Assembly: GCF_047338595.1 (NCBI RefSeq)
Contig: NZ_JBLFBO010000003.1
Span: 124,001-188,000, forward strand
DNA from: Nitrospira_D sp019636945
GTDB lineage: Bacteria; Nitrospirota; Nitrospiria; Nitrospirales; Nitrospiraceae
Direction of reading: 5' to 3'
Length of the DNA stretch: 64,000 nucleotides
The translations under genes were made by a program, and so were the position numbers. The notes beneath the pieces were generated by a model. That model saw nothing but the letters and a program-made list of their open reading frames with translations. It had not been told where the DNA came from and did not search any database. Below, in pieces: positions 16,361-25,125 of the stretch (the stretch's first letter is position 1; each line of letters begins with the position of its first letter).

Positions 16361-19120
16361 ATGGCGATCATCATCGTCGATAATAAGTCGTATACCGTGG
16401 ATGAGAAGCAGAATCTCCTTGCTGCCTGTCTCGGTCATGGGCTGAACGTGCCCTACTTCTGCTGGCACCCGGCGATGGGGTCGGTCGGGGCGTGCAGGCA
16501 GTGTGCGGTGAAACAGTTCAAGGACGATCGTGATCAGTCCGGGCGGCTGGTGATGTCCTGCATGACGCCCGCAACCAACGGCACGCGTATCTCGATCGAT
16601 GACCCTGAGGCCAAGGCCTTTCGGGCATCCGTCATCGAATGGTTGATGGTAAACCATCCCCACGACTGTCCTGTGTGTGATGAAGGAGGGGAGTGCCATT
16701 TGCAAGACATGACGGTCATGACCGGACATGTCTACCGACGCTCTCGCTTCCCGAAGCGAACCCATCGCAATCAGGACCTCGGTCCGTTCATTCGTCATGA
16801 GATGAACCGGTGTATCCAATGCTACCGCTGCGTACGGTATTACCGGGATTATGCGGGCGGACGAGACCTCAATGTCTTTGGGGCGCACGACGCCCTGTAC
16901 TTCGGCCGGGAGCAGGACGGCACCTTAGAGAACGAATTCAGCGGGAATCTGGTGGAGGTGTGTCCGACCGGCGTATTCACCGACAAAACCTTCTTTCATC
17001 ACTATACGAGAAAGTGGGATTTGCAATCAGCCCAATCAATTTGTCCGCATTGCAGTCTTGGTTGTAACACCACCGCCGGTGAACGGTACGGCACGCTGCG
17101 TCGAATTACGAATCGGTTTAACAGCCAGGTGAACGGCTACTTTTTGTGCGACCGGGGACGGTTCGGCTACGAGTATGTCAATAGTGACCATCGCATTAAA
17201 CATCCTCGCGTGAAAGCGGGTTCTGACCGTACGCAGCCGGGAATGCCGGAGAGCGCGCCAAAGACTCTGGAATTCGCAGCGGACCGGTTACGACAGGCCC
17301 GCGGGATTGTGGGGATTGGGTCACCTCGTGCGTCGCTCGAGGCCAATGTGGCTCTTCAATCTCTCGTCGGACCGCAGCAATTCTATCAGGGGATTGATGA
17401 GCAGGAACGTCAACTGCTGTCTATGATCCTGAACATCTTGAGGACCGGACCGGTTTCATCTGCGTCTATTCATGATGCAGAACAAGCCGACGCGGTCCTT
17501 GTCCTCGGGCCTGATCTCTTGAACGAGGCCCCACGCCTGGCCCTGGCGCTCTTGCAGTCCATCCGCCAACAGCCGATGGAACGCGTGGATGAACTCAAGA
17601 TTTCGCAGTGGGACGAGGCGGCGATACGCAATGCCGTGCAGAACCGGCGCGGCCCCCTCTTCCTCGCAGGGTCTCGACGTACCTGGTTTCATGCCTATGC
17701 CACGGAGTCGTATTTAGCCGCGCCGGATGATCTCGCCCGGTTGGGGTTTGCCGTGGCGGGAACCATTGGGCAAGGAGCACCGTCCGTGCCTGATCTCAGT
17801 CAGGATGTCAAGGATCTTGCGCAGCGCATTGCCGAGTCTCTGACCCATGCACAACGCCCGCTGATTATTGCCGGAACGGGTAGTGGGTCTCAGGCGACGA
17901 TTGAAGCGGCTGCCAATGTGGCTTGGGCGCTGCATCAACAAGGGAAACAGCCACGGCTCAGTTTCGTGCTTCCTGAGGCGAATAGCGCGGGGCTCGCCTT
18001 GCTCGGTGGCGGAAGCTTGCGTGATGCGTTCGACTCAATCAGTCAAGGGAAGGCCGATACGGTGATCGTGTTGGAGAACGACTTGTATCGCCGGGCGGAC
18101 CAGGCGACCGTCGATGCTTTTCTTCGCAAGGCCCGCACGGTGATAGTCATCGACTCACTTGAGCATCGCACGGCGGCCCATGCCGACATTCTCCTCCCGG
18201 CCGCCACTGGACCGGAATCCGATGGGACCTTTGTGAATAACGAGGGGAGAGCTCAACGGTTTTACCAAGTCTATATTCCGCAAGGGGAGGTCATTGAAAG
18301 CTGGCGATGGCTGAAAGACCTTGCCCGTGCACAATCACAGCAGGCGGACGTCGGGACCGGAATCGCCGCTTGGAATAGCTTCGACGATGCAGTGTCTGCC
18401 ACGGCGACGGCTGCTCCGGAACTGGCACGGGTCGGCGAGGTCGCCCCGTCGGCGAGTTTTCGTCTGGTTGGTCAAAAACTCCCCAGGCAGTCTGAACGAT
18501 ATAGTGGCCGTACGTCGCTACTCTCTCATCTGACCATGCATGAGCCTCCTCCCCCAGTCGACCAGGACTCGCCTCTGGGATTCACGATGGAGGGATACCG
18601 AGGACCGCTGCCCTCACCGTTGATTTCTCAGTTCTGGGCTCCTGGCTGGAATTCTATCCAGGCGGTGAATACCTATCAGGATGAAGTCGGTGGGCCGTTA
18701 CGCGATGAAATGCCGGGGGTGAGACTGATCGAGCCGGTTGCAACGAAAACACCTGCCTGGTTCACCTCCATTCCACGTGCGTTTCAGCCGGCTGATCGGC
18801 AATGGTTGCTGCTTCCCCTCTCCGCCGTGTTTGGAAGCGACGAACTCAGCAATCGATCTCCGGCGATTGCGGAACGGATTGTCCGGCCTTTCTTGTCCGT
18901 GCACCCATCCGATGGAGCACGGGTGGGGCTTGATGACCACAGCACGATTGATCTGGCGTGGCAGGGGACAACGTACTCTCTTGCTGTTCATTTCGAGTCT
19001 TCCACTCCGGTGGGGACGGTCGGTCTCTCGCTGGTGCCTGAGGTATGCGGCGTCAGACTACCGGCGTGGATCGATCTGTTTGAGGCGATCAAGAGCGAAC
19101 GAAAGCGCAGGGCGGCATGA
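16361..19120 (+). CDS. nuoG: NADH-quinone oxidoreductase subunit G
   Basis: A 919-residue iron-sulfur subunit. It starts at ATG 16361 (an upstream in-frame codon at 16298 lies inside nuoF). The N-terminus is a ferredoxin-like [2Fe-2S] domain (YFCWHPAMGSVGACRQCAV), then a His/Cys-ligated cluster (HDCPVCDEGGEC), a [4Fe-4S] pair (CIQCYRCVRYYRD, EVCPTG) and a further CPHCSLGC motif like the extra N7-type cluster. The large C-terminal part is a molybdopterin-oxidoreductase fold without cofactor function in complex I. Its stop overlaps the nuoH start (ATGA). Confidence 0.95.
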   Translation: MAIIIVDNKSYTVDEKQNLLAACLGHGLNVPYFCWHPAMGSVGACRQCAVKQFKDDRDQSGRLVMSCMTPATNGTRISIDDPEAKAFRASVIEWLMVNHPHDCPVCDEGGECHLQDMTVMTGHVYRRSRFPKRTHRNQDLGPFIRHEMNRCIQCYRCVRYYRDYAGGRDLNVFGAHDALYFGREQDGTLENEFSGNLVEVCPTGVFTDKTFFHHYTRKWDLQSAQSICPHCSLGCNTTAGERYGTLRRITNRFNSQVNGYFLCDRGRFGYEYVNSDHRIKHPRVKAGSDRTQPGMPESAPKTLEFAADRLRQARGIVGIGSPRASLEANVALQSLVGPQQFYQGIDEQERQLLSMILNILRTGPVSSASIHDAEQADAVLVLGPDLLNEAPRLALALLQSIRQQPMERVDELKISQWDEAAIRNAVQNRRGPLFLAGSRRTWFHAYATESYLAAPDDLARLGFAVAGTIGQGAPSVPDLSQDVKDLAQRIAESLTHAQRPLIIAGTGSGSQATIEAAANVAWALHQQGKQPRLSFVLPEANSAGLALLGGGSLRDAFDSISQGKADTVIVLENDLYRRADQATVDAFLRKARTVIVIDSLEHRTAAHADILLPAATGPESDGTFVNNEGRAQRFYQVYIPQGEVIESWRWLKDLARAQSQQADVGTGIAAWNSFDDAVSATATAAPELARVGEVAPSASFRLVGQKLPRQSERYSGRTSLLSHLTMHEPPPPVDQDSPLGFTMEGYRGPLPSPLISQFWAPGWNSIQAVNTYQDEVGGPLRDEMPGVRLIEPVATKTPAWFTSIPRAFQPADRQWLLLPLSAVFGSDELSNRSPAIAERIVRPFLSVHPSDGARVGLDDHSTIDLAWQGTTYSLAVHFESSTPVGTVGLSLVPEVCGVRLPAWIDLFEAIKSERKRRAA

Positions 19121-20097
19121 TCGATTGGAGCCACACCGCATTGACCATCGCCGTCATTCTAGGCAGCTGCTTGACCTTGGCGGGGATGATGATCTGGCTT
19201 GAACGGCGACTGCTCGGGGTCTGGCAGGAACGATACGGCCCAAACCGTCTCGGACCAGGCGGATGCCTGCAATCATTGGCGGATATGATCAAGATTTTCA
19301 CGAAGGAAGACTGGATCCCGCCCTTCGCCGACAAAGCGGTGTTTGTGATCACCCCGGCCATCGTCGTGATCACCGCCCTCATGTCGTTTGCCGTGGTGCC
19401 GGTTGCGCCTGATTTCGTGGTCGCTGACCTCAATGTCGGGGTTCTGTTCTTCTTGGCCATGTCGAGCCTCGCTGCCTACAGTGTCATCATCGGAGGCTGG
19501 GCTTCCAATAACAAGTTCGCGTTTCTCGGCAGCCTTCGGGCGATCGCACAGTTGTTGAGTTACGAAGTCTTTATGGGGCTGTCGCTGATGGGCACGGTGC
19601 TCTTGGCGGGATCATTCAACCTGAGCGACATTGTCGAGGCCCAACGGCATCAATGGTTCGTGATTCCTCAATTTTTCGGGTTTCTTTGCTTTTTCATGGC
19701 AGGACTGGCTGAAGCCCATCGCACCCCGTTCGACATGCCTGAGGCGGAGGCTGAGCTTGTCGCCGGCTACCACTCGGAGTACAGCGGGATGAAGTTCGGG
19801 ATGTTTTTTGTGGGCGAATATCTCAGCATCCTGTTGCTCTCGGCCATGACCGTCATTCTCTTCTTCGGTGGGTGGCACGGACCCTGGTTGCCGCCGGCTG
19901 TCTGGTTTGGCTTGAAGATGTTCGGGTTCATCGTCCTGATCATCCTCATTCGGGCGACGTGGCCACGGTTTCGCTTTGATCAGTTGCTGACGTTCGGCTG
20001 GAAGGTTGTGATGCCGCTGGCGTTGATCAATCTCTTGCTGACTGGTGGTGTCGTGTTGTGGAAAACCGGAGCATCGGAACTCTCGATGTTGCCGTGA
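19117..20097 (+). CDS. nuoH: NADH-quinone oxidoreductase subunit H
   Basis: A 326-residue membrane subunit with about eight transmembrane helices that forms part of the quinone chamber and links the redox arm to the proton pumps. Conserved loops are visible: WLERRLLGVWQERYGPNR, LADMIKIFTKED and the AEAHRTPFDMPEAEAELVAGYHSEYSGM segment. ATGA overlap with nuoG. Confidence 0.96.
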   Translation: MIDWSHTALTIAVILGSCLTLAGMMIWLERRLLGVWQERYGPNRLGPGGCLQSLADMIKIFTKEDWIPPFADKAVFVITPAIVVITALMSFAVVPVAPDFVVADLNVGVLFFLAMSSLAAYSVIIGGWASNNKFAFLGSLRAIAQLLSYEVFMGLSLMGTVLLAGSFNLSDIVEAQRHQWFVIPQFFGFLCFFMAGLAEAHRTPFDMPEAEAELVAGYHSEYSGMKFGMFFVGEYLSILLLSAMTVILFFGGWHGPWLPPAVWFGLKMFGFIVLIILIRATWPRFRFDQLLTFGWKVVMPLALINLLLTGGVVLWKTGASELSMLP

Positions 20098-20153
20098 ACC
20101 CGGATCGGAATGAGTACGAAGGGGAGTGAGACTGTTAAAGGACCATACGACGT

Positions 20154-20696
20154 ATGATGAGCATATGGCTATATGCCCGTAATCTGATCGTCGGGTTATG
20201 GATCGTCTTCAAACGGACCTTTACGAAGCCGGTCACGGTCCAGTATCCGGAGGAGCGCCCCTACTTACCGCCGCGCTGGCGCGGACGAATCGTCCTGACC
20301 AGAGATCCTGACGGAGAGGAGCGCTGTGTCGCGTGCTACCTGTGTTCTGCGGCTTGTCCTGTCGATTGCATCGCACTTCAGGCTGCGGACAATCCAGATG
20401 CTCATGAACGCCGTTATCCGGAATTCTTCCGGATTAACTTTTCCCGCTGCATCTATTGTGGAATGTGTGAGGAAGCCTGCCCGACCCATGCGATTCAGCT
20501 CATTCCAGATTTCGAACAGAGCGAATACGCACGCAGGAATCTCGTCTACGAGAAGGAAGATCTCCTCATCAGCGGGACGGGCAAGTATCACGACTATAAT
20601 TTTTATCGAGTCGCCGGCGTGAGAACTCTCGACAAGGATAAAGGGCAAGGTGCGAACGAGCTTCCACCGGTGGATGTGCGGAGTTTGATGCCGTAA
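20154..20696 (+). CDS. nuoI: NADH-quinone oxidoreductase subunit I
   Basis: A 180-residue subunit with two [4Fe-4S] ferredoxin motifs (CVACYLCSAACPVDC and CIYCGMCEEACPTHA), which hold N6a and N6b and pass electrons towards NuoB. Two consecutive ATGs begin the ORF; AAAGGA lies at 20137-20142. It is separated from nuoH by 56 bases and from nuoJ by a 112-base palindromic spacer. Confidence 0.96.
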   Translation: MMSIWLYARNLIVGLWIVFKRTFTKPVTVQYPEERPYLPPRWRGRIVLTRDPDGEERCVACYLCSAACPVDCIALQAADNPDAHERRYPEFFRINFSRCIYCGMCEEACPTHAIQLIPDFEQSEYARRNLVYEKEDLLISGTGKYHDYNFYRVAGVRTLDKDKGQGANELPPVDVRSLMP

Positions 20697-20705
20697 GGGA
20701 GAAGA

Positions 20706-20795
20706 GCTGATAGCAGGTGGCTGATAGCGAATGGCAAGCGGAACTGGTTGTGCTCTTTCTCTTCCACTATCAGCTATAGGCCATTAGCCATCGGC
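20706..20795. repeat. Imperfect palindromic spacer between nuoI and nuoJ
   Basis: The left arm 20706-20735 (GCTGATAGCAGGTGGCTGATAGC...) is largely complementary to the right arm 20764-20795 (CCACTATCAGCTATAGGCCATTAGCC...). Each arm consists of iterated words (GCTGATAGC / GGCTGATAG / GGCTAATGG). The sequence differs from the nuoCD-nuoE spacer but the organisation is the same. Confidence 0.7.
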
Positions 20796-20808
20796 TCAGT
20801 GAGACGAT

Positions 20809-21306
20809 ATGGAAGTACTCTTCTACATTGCTGCCGCTGTGACGTTCTTAGCGACGCTGCGCGTCATCACGCATCTACATCCCGTTCACGCGCTGCTCTA
20901 TCTGGTCGTGGCGCTGATTGCGCTGGCGCTGATTTTCTATCTATTGGGGGCTCAATTTGCCGCCGCGCTGGAGATCATCATTTATGGCGGTGCCATCATG
21001 GTGCTCTTCATCTTTGTCGTGATGCTCCTCGGGCCGCTCGCGGTTGAACAGGAACGGGCTTGGCTGACGCCCACCGCATGGGTCGGGCCCAGTATCCTGG
21101 CTCTGATACTTCTGGGTGAGGTGGGATACCTCATTGCTGTCGGGGACCATACGGTGAGCGTTGTCGCAGAAACCAGGCAGAAAGGCATCTCCATCGCCCT
21201 CTATGGGCCCTATATCATCGGAGTGGAATTGGCGTCCATGCTGTTGCTGCCTGGTTTGATCGGTGCCTATCACTTGGGGCGTCGTCTTTCGAGAGAAGGT
21301 CGTTGA
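20809..21306 (+). CDS. nuoJ: NADH-quinone oxidoreductase subunit J
   Basis: A 165-residue membrane subunit with five hydrophobic helices and the conserved YGGAIMVLFIFVVMLLG helix involved in coupling quinone reduction to proton pumping. It ends TGATG, overlapping the nuoK start by one base, so the two are translationally coupled. Confidence 0.95.
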   Translation: MEVLFYIAAAVTFLATLRVITHLHPVHALLYLVVALIALALIFYLLGAQFAAALEIIIYGGAIMVLFIFVVMLLGPLAVEQERAWLTPTAWVGPSILALILLGEVGYLIAVGDHTVSVVAETRQKGISIALYGPYIIGVELASMLLLPGLIGAYHLGRRLSREGR

Positions 21307-21605
21307 TGTTGAGCACACCCGCATTGGTGTTGGCTATCATGTTGTTTGGTCTTGGATTGATCGGCTTATTGAGTCGACGGAACATTCTGTACATGTTGCT
21401 GTCCCTCGAAATCATGCTGAATGCCGCGGCGCTTGCCTTCATCGCCGGAGGGGCTCGGTGGGGACAAGTCGATGGGGAAATCATGTTTTTGTTCATCCTC
21501 ACCCTTGCTGCGGCTGAAGTTTCTGTGGCACTGGGGATTGTGCTGCAGCTGTCACATCGGTTTCGCACGTTGGACGCCGATGCATTTTGCGAATTGAAAG
21601 GATAG
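21306..21605 (+). CDS. nuoK: NADH-quinone oxidoreductase subunit K
   Basis: A 99-residue, three-helix subunit with buried glutamates in LSLEIMLNAAAL and TLAAAEVSVALGIVL that form part of the central proton path. The start is ATG 21306, overlapping the nuoJ stop. It is homologous to MrpC. Confidence 0.95.
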   Translation: MLSTPALVLAIMLFGLGLIGLLSRRNILYMLLSLEIMLNAAALAFIAGGARWGQVDGEIMFLFILTLAAAEVSVALGIVLQLSHRFRTLDADAFCELKG

Positions 21606-21685
21606 GAGGAGGTAAGGGGTAAGTCGAGCATCCCTGATACTCGTTTTTCCCTCACACCTGACGCCTCACCCCTCGCCATACACAT
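21606..21685. repeat. Word-repeat spacer between nuoK and nuoL
   Basis: An 80-base gap: GAGGAGGTAAGGGGTAAG on the left and CTCACACCTGACGCCTCACCCCTCGCC on the right are partly complementary and built of reiterated GGTGAGG-like words. The palindrome is weaker than in the nuoCD-nuoE and nuoI-nuoJ spacers. Confidence 0.5.
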
Positions 21686-23575
21686 ATGCTTAGCTTACTT
21701 TGGCTCATTCCTGTCCTTCCGCTTGCCGGCTTTCTGCTGTTGGCTCTGTGCGGCGGGCGATTGAGCCGGCACCAGATCGCGTGGGTCGGGTGCGGTTCAG
21801 TGGGGACGGCAGCCGTGACGACCGGACTGGTCGCCGCAGATTTCCTCCGCACCTTTCCTGATCAAGAGGCCTACCGGCAAACGCTATGGAATTGGATCGA
21901 TACGTCCGGGATGACGGTTGGGATCTCTTGGTGCCTGGATGCGCTCTCGCTCTTGATGGTGGCGGTGATCACCGGCGTCGGCTTCTTGATTCATCTGTAC
22001 TCCTCCGAATACATGGCGCACGACGATGGGTACGCCAGGTTTTTTGCCTATATGAATCTGTTCGTCTCCGCGATGCTCACGCTGGTGTTGGCGGACAATC
22101 TGTTGCTGCTCTACCTAGGGTGGGAAGGGGTGGGGCTCTGCAGCTATCTGTTGATCGGCTTCTGGTATCGGGAACCGGAATACGGCACCGCCGCGCAGAA
22201 AGCCTTTATCGTGACACGGATTGGAGATACGGCGTTTGCCATCGGGCTCTTCATCCTGTTCACGCAATTGACGAGCTTGTCGATCCAAGAAGTCCAGAGC
22301 CGTGCCGTGGAAGCTTGGCCGGTGGGCTCGAACCTAGCCATGATCGTCGCGGCACTCTTCTTGATCGGTTCGGTTGGAAAGTCGGCGCAATTGCCGCTTC
22401 AGGTGTGGCTACCTGACGCCATGGCTGGTCCCACGCCGGTCAGTGCGCTCATCCATGCGGCCACGATGGTCACGGCTGGGGTCTACCTCATTGCCAGGAT
22501 GCATCATCTGTTTGCCCTTGCACCGATGGTGCAAGAGGTGATCGCGGTGCTTGGCCTGGTGACATTGCTCCTGGCGGCCTCCAGCGCGCTCGTTCAGCGT
22601 GACATTAAGCGGGTGCTCGCCTATTCCACGATGAGCCAGATCGGCTATATGTTTCTCGCACTCGGCGTCGGTGCCTGGTCTGCCGCGCTCTTTCATTTTC
22701 TGACCCATTCCTGCTTCAAAGCCTTGCTCTTCCTTGCGGCTGGGTCCGTGATCCACAGCCTCCACCACGAACAGGACATTTTCAAGATGGGTGGTCTCCG
22801 GAAACAGCTGCCCTGGACCTTTTGGACGTTTCTGATCGGGGCTGCAGCCATGTCCGGTGTCCCCCTCATCACATCGGGGTTTTACAGCAAAGATTGGATC
22901 CTCTGGTCGGTCTGGGCTTCACCTCTTAGCCACCAGTGGATCTGGTTCGGCGCAGTGTTCGGGGCCATGCTGACCGGCCTCTACAGCTTCCGACTGATCT
23001 TTCGCGTCTTTTTCGGAGAGGTTCGTACGACACCGACGGGTGAATCGGGTTGGGCCATGCGTGGGCCGCTGGTGGTGTTGGCGTTTCTGGCGATCACCAT
23101 CGGTTTTCTTGAGATGCCCCACACGCTCGGGCATGTCACGCTGTTCAGTGACTACCTGTCACACGCACTGCCGACGACGGACCTGCTGCCAGACATAGAC
23201 GAGGGGAGTGAGGGGCGCGAGCAACTGGCCGTCACCGTCGCGGCTCTACTCGGAATTGGCCTGGCCGCACTTCTGTTTTTGCCAGGTTCTCTGTTAGCCA
23301 CACGATGGGCCGATCAATCCACGGAGCATCCTTCCATGACGTTGCTGCAAGGAGGCTGGGGATTCGATCGACTGTATGATCGCTTGTTCGTGCGGCCTTG
23401 GTTCACCCTGACTCGACGTCCACACGATATGCTGGATCGTGGCTACGAGTGGCTTGCGGTATGCGCCGAGTCCTGCCATGGCTGGATGAGTCTTACTCAG
23501 ACGGGGCATGTTCGCTGGTATGCCGCCAGCATTGCAGTTGGAACGCTGATGTTACTTGGATTATTCGCACTATGA
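21686..23575 (+). CDS. nuoL: NADH-quinone oxidoreductase subunit L
   Basis: A 629-residue antiporter-like proton-pumping subunit. Conserved blocks include YLGWEGVGLCSYLLIGFWY, FLIGSVGKSAQLPLQVWLPDAM, GPTPVSALIHAATMVTAGVYL and the DIKRVLAYSTMSQIGYMF helix. The C-terminal region holds the helix that braces the membrane arm. Its stop overlaps nuoM (ATGA at 23572-23575). Confidence 0.96.
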   Translation: MLSLLWLIPVLPLAGFLLLALCGGRLSRHQIAWVGCGSVGTAAVTTGLVAADFLRTFPDQEAYRQTLWNWIDTSGMTVGISWCLDALSLLMVAVITGVGFLIHLYSSEYMAHDDGYARFFAYMNLFVSAMLTLVLADNLLLLYLGWEGVGLCSYLLIGFWYREPEYGTAAQKAFIVTRIGDTAFAIGLFILFTQLTSLSIQEVQSRAVEAWPVGSNLAMIVAALFLIGSVGKSAQLPLQVWLPDAMAGPTPVSALIHAATMVTAGVYLIARMHHLFALAPMVQEVIAVLGLVTLLLAASSALVQRDIKRVLAYSTMSQIGYMFLALGVGAWSAALFHFLTHSCFKALLFLAAGSVIHSLHHEQDIFKMGGLRKQLPWTFWTFLIGAAAMSGVPLITSGFYSKDWILWSVWASPLSHQWIWFGAVFGAMLTGLYSFRLIFRVFFGEVRTTPTGESGWAMRGPLVVLAFLAITIGFLEMPHTLGHVTLFSDYLSHALPTTDLLPDIDEGSEGREQLAVTVAALLGIGLAALLFLPGSLLATRWADQSTEHPSMTLLQGGWGFDRLYDRLFVRPWFTLTRRPHDMLDRGYEWLAVCAESCHGWMSLTQTGHVRWYAASIAVGTLMLLGLFAL

Positions 23576-25125
23576 GTCTTTGGCTGCTCATACTGATCCC
23601 CATCCTCGCCGCGCCCTTCGCCTGGATGGCCCAGGAACAATCTCGCTCGGCTCCTCGTTGGGTCACGATTGTGGCCTTGTCTGTCGACGGTCTCCTCGCG
23701 CTGTTCATCGGGATCGGAAATCACGCAGCTCAGGCCTCAGGCCATGGGGCATGGCTCGTAGAGAGTTCCATCAGTTGGATTCCCCGCTGGGGTATTAGTC
23801 TGCATCTTGGGCTTGATGGGCTCAGTCTCATCCTGATCGTGCTAACGGTCCTCGTCGGCGTCGTCGCGACGATGGCCTCCTGGAAAGAAATTCAGAACCG
23901 CGTCGGACTGTTTCACTGTAATGTCCTGCTCGCCCTGGGCGGCGTAATCGGGGTGTTCTTAGCGATCGATCTGTTTCTGTTTTTCTTTTTTTGGGAACTC
24001 ATGCTGGTTCCTATGTATCTACTGATCGTGATCTGGGGCCATGCCCAGCGCCGGCACGCCTCATTTAAGTTCTTCTTATTTACCCAGGCTGGGAGCTTGG
24101 TATTGTTGGTGGCAATCGTGGCCCTCGCGCTTCTGCATCAGCAGGCTACGGGCCACCCAAGTTTCGACTATGCGGACTTGATGGAACTGACCTTGAGTCC
24201 TGAGATGGCCCGATGGTTGATGCTGGCCTTTCTCATCGGGTTTCTTGTGAAGCTCCCGGCTCCTCCTTTTCATACCTGGCTGCCGGACACCTACACTGAG
24301 GCACCGACGGGCGCCACGATCATTCTCGCAGGGATCTTGGCGAAAACCGGCGCCTATGGTCTGTTACGGTTCACGATTCCGATGTTTCCCGAGGCGATGC
24401 ACGAATTCACGCCCATCGCCATGGGACTTGGTGTGGTCGGGATTCTCTATGCCGCGTTGCTGGCCTGTGCCCAAACGGATATCAAGCGGCTGGTGGCCTA
24501 CAGCAGCATCAGCCACATGGGCTTCATCCTGCTCGGCGCCTTCGCCGGGACGGAGTTGGCTCTGCAGGGAGTCGTCATGCAGATGGTCGCGCACGGGCTG
24601 AGTACCGGCGGCCTCTTCCTGGTGGCTGGAGCTCTGGAAGAACGCTATCAGACGAGAGAGATGGGCCACATGGGAGGACTGTGGGCGGTGACGCCACGTC
24701 TGGCCACGATGGCGCTCGTTTTTGCCTGTGCGTCATTGGGGTTGCCGGGGATGGCCAATTTCATCGGCGAGTTTCTGATCCTGTTCGGTTCCTATGCGAC
24801 TCAACCGATCATGATCATCCTGGCTTCGCTAGGGATGGTCATGGCGGCCATTTACTCATTGGGGATGATGCAACGCACCTTCTTTGGGCGGCAGCAAGAC
24901 ACCCGTTCGGTGCAGGACCTGTCGAATGTCGCTTTTGGAACCGTTTTATTGATCGCAGCCCTGCAGATCTGTTTGGGACTGTATCCGAGGGTCGTGTTGA
25001 GCACGGCTCAACCGGTTATGAAGCAACTAGTACAAGCTGCAGCGTCGTCACCCACGATGCCTCATCCACTGTCAGAATCCTTGCTGTCATCCCATCTCAC
25101 GACCTCACAGGGGAGCACCCCATGA
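23572..25125 (+). CDS. nuoM: NADH-quinone oxidoreductase subunit M
   Basis: A 517-residue antiporter-like subunit. It starts at ATG 23572 within the nuoL stop; an apparent upstream extension lies inside nuoL. Conserved features are FFFFWELMLVPMYLLI, FLVKLPAPPFHTWLPDTYTEAPT and DIKRLVAYSSISHMGF. It pumps protons as part of the membrane arm. Only one nuoM is present, unlike the 2M-type complex I described in Nitrospira. ATGA overlap with nuoN. Confidence 0.95.
   Translation: MSLWLLILIPILAAPFAWMAQEQSRSAPRWVTIVALSVDGLLALFIGIGNHAAQASGHGAWLVESSISWIPRWGISLHLGLDGLSLILIVLTVLVGVVATMASWKEIQNRVGLFHCNVLLALGGVIGVFLAIDLFLFFFFWELMLVPMYLLIVIWGHAQRRHASFKFFLFTQAGSLVLLVAIVALALLHQQATGHPSFDYADLMELTLSPEMARWLMLAFLIGFLVKLPAPPFHTWLPDTYTEAPTGATIILAGILAKTGAYGLLRFTIPMFPEAMHEFTPIAMGLGVVGILYAALLACAQTDIKRLVAYSSISHMGFILLGAFAGTELALQGVVMQMVAHGLSTGGLFLVAGALEERYQTREMGHMGGLWAVTPRLATMALVFACASLGLPGMANFIGEFLILFGSYATQPIMIILASLGMVMAAIYSLGMMQRTFFGRQQDTRSVQDLSNVAFGTVLLIAALQICLGLYPRVVLSTAQPVMKQLVQAAASSPTMPHPLSESLLSSHLTTSQGSTP

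Noticed and set aside
16010..16888. 292-codon minus-strand ORF
   Set aside because: Spans the nuoF/nuoG junction on the opposite strand; shadow of conserved genes.
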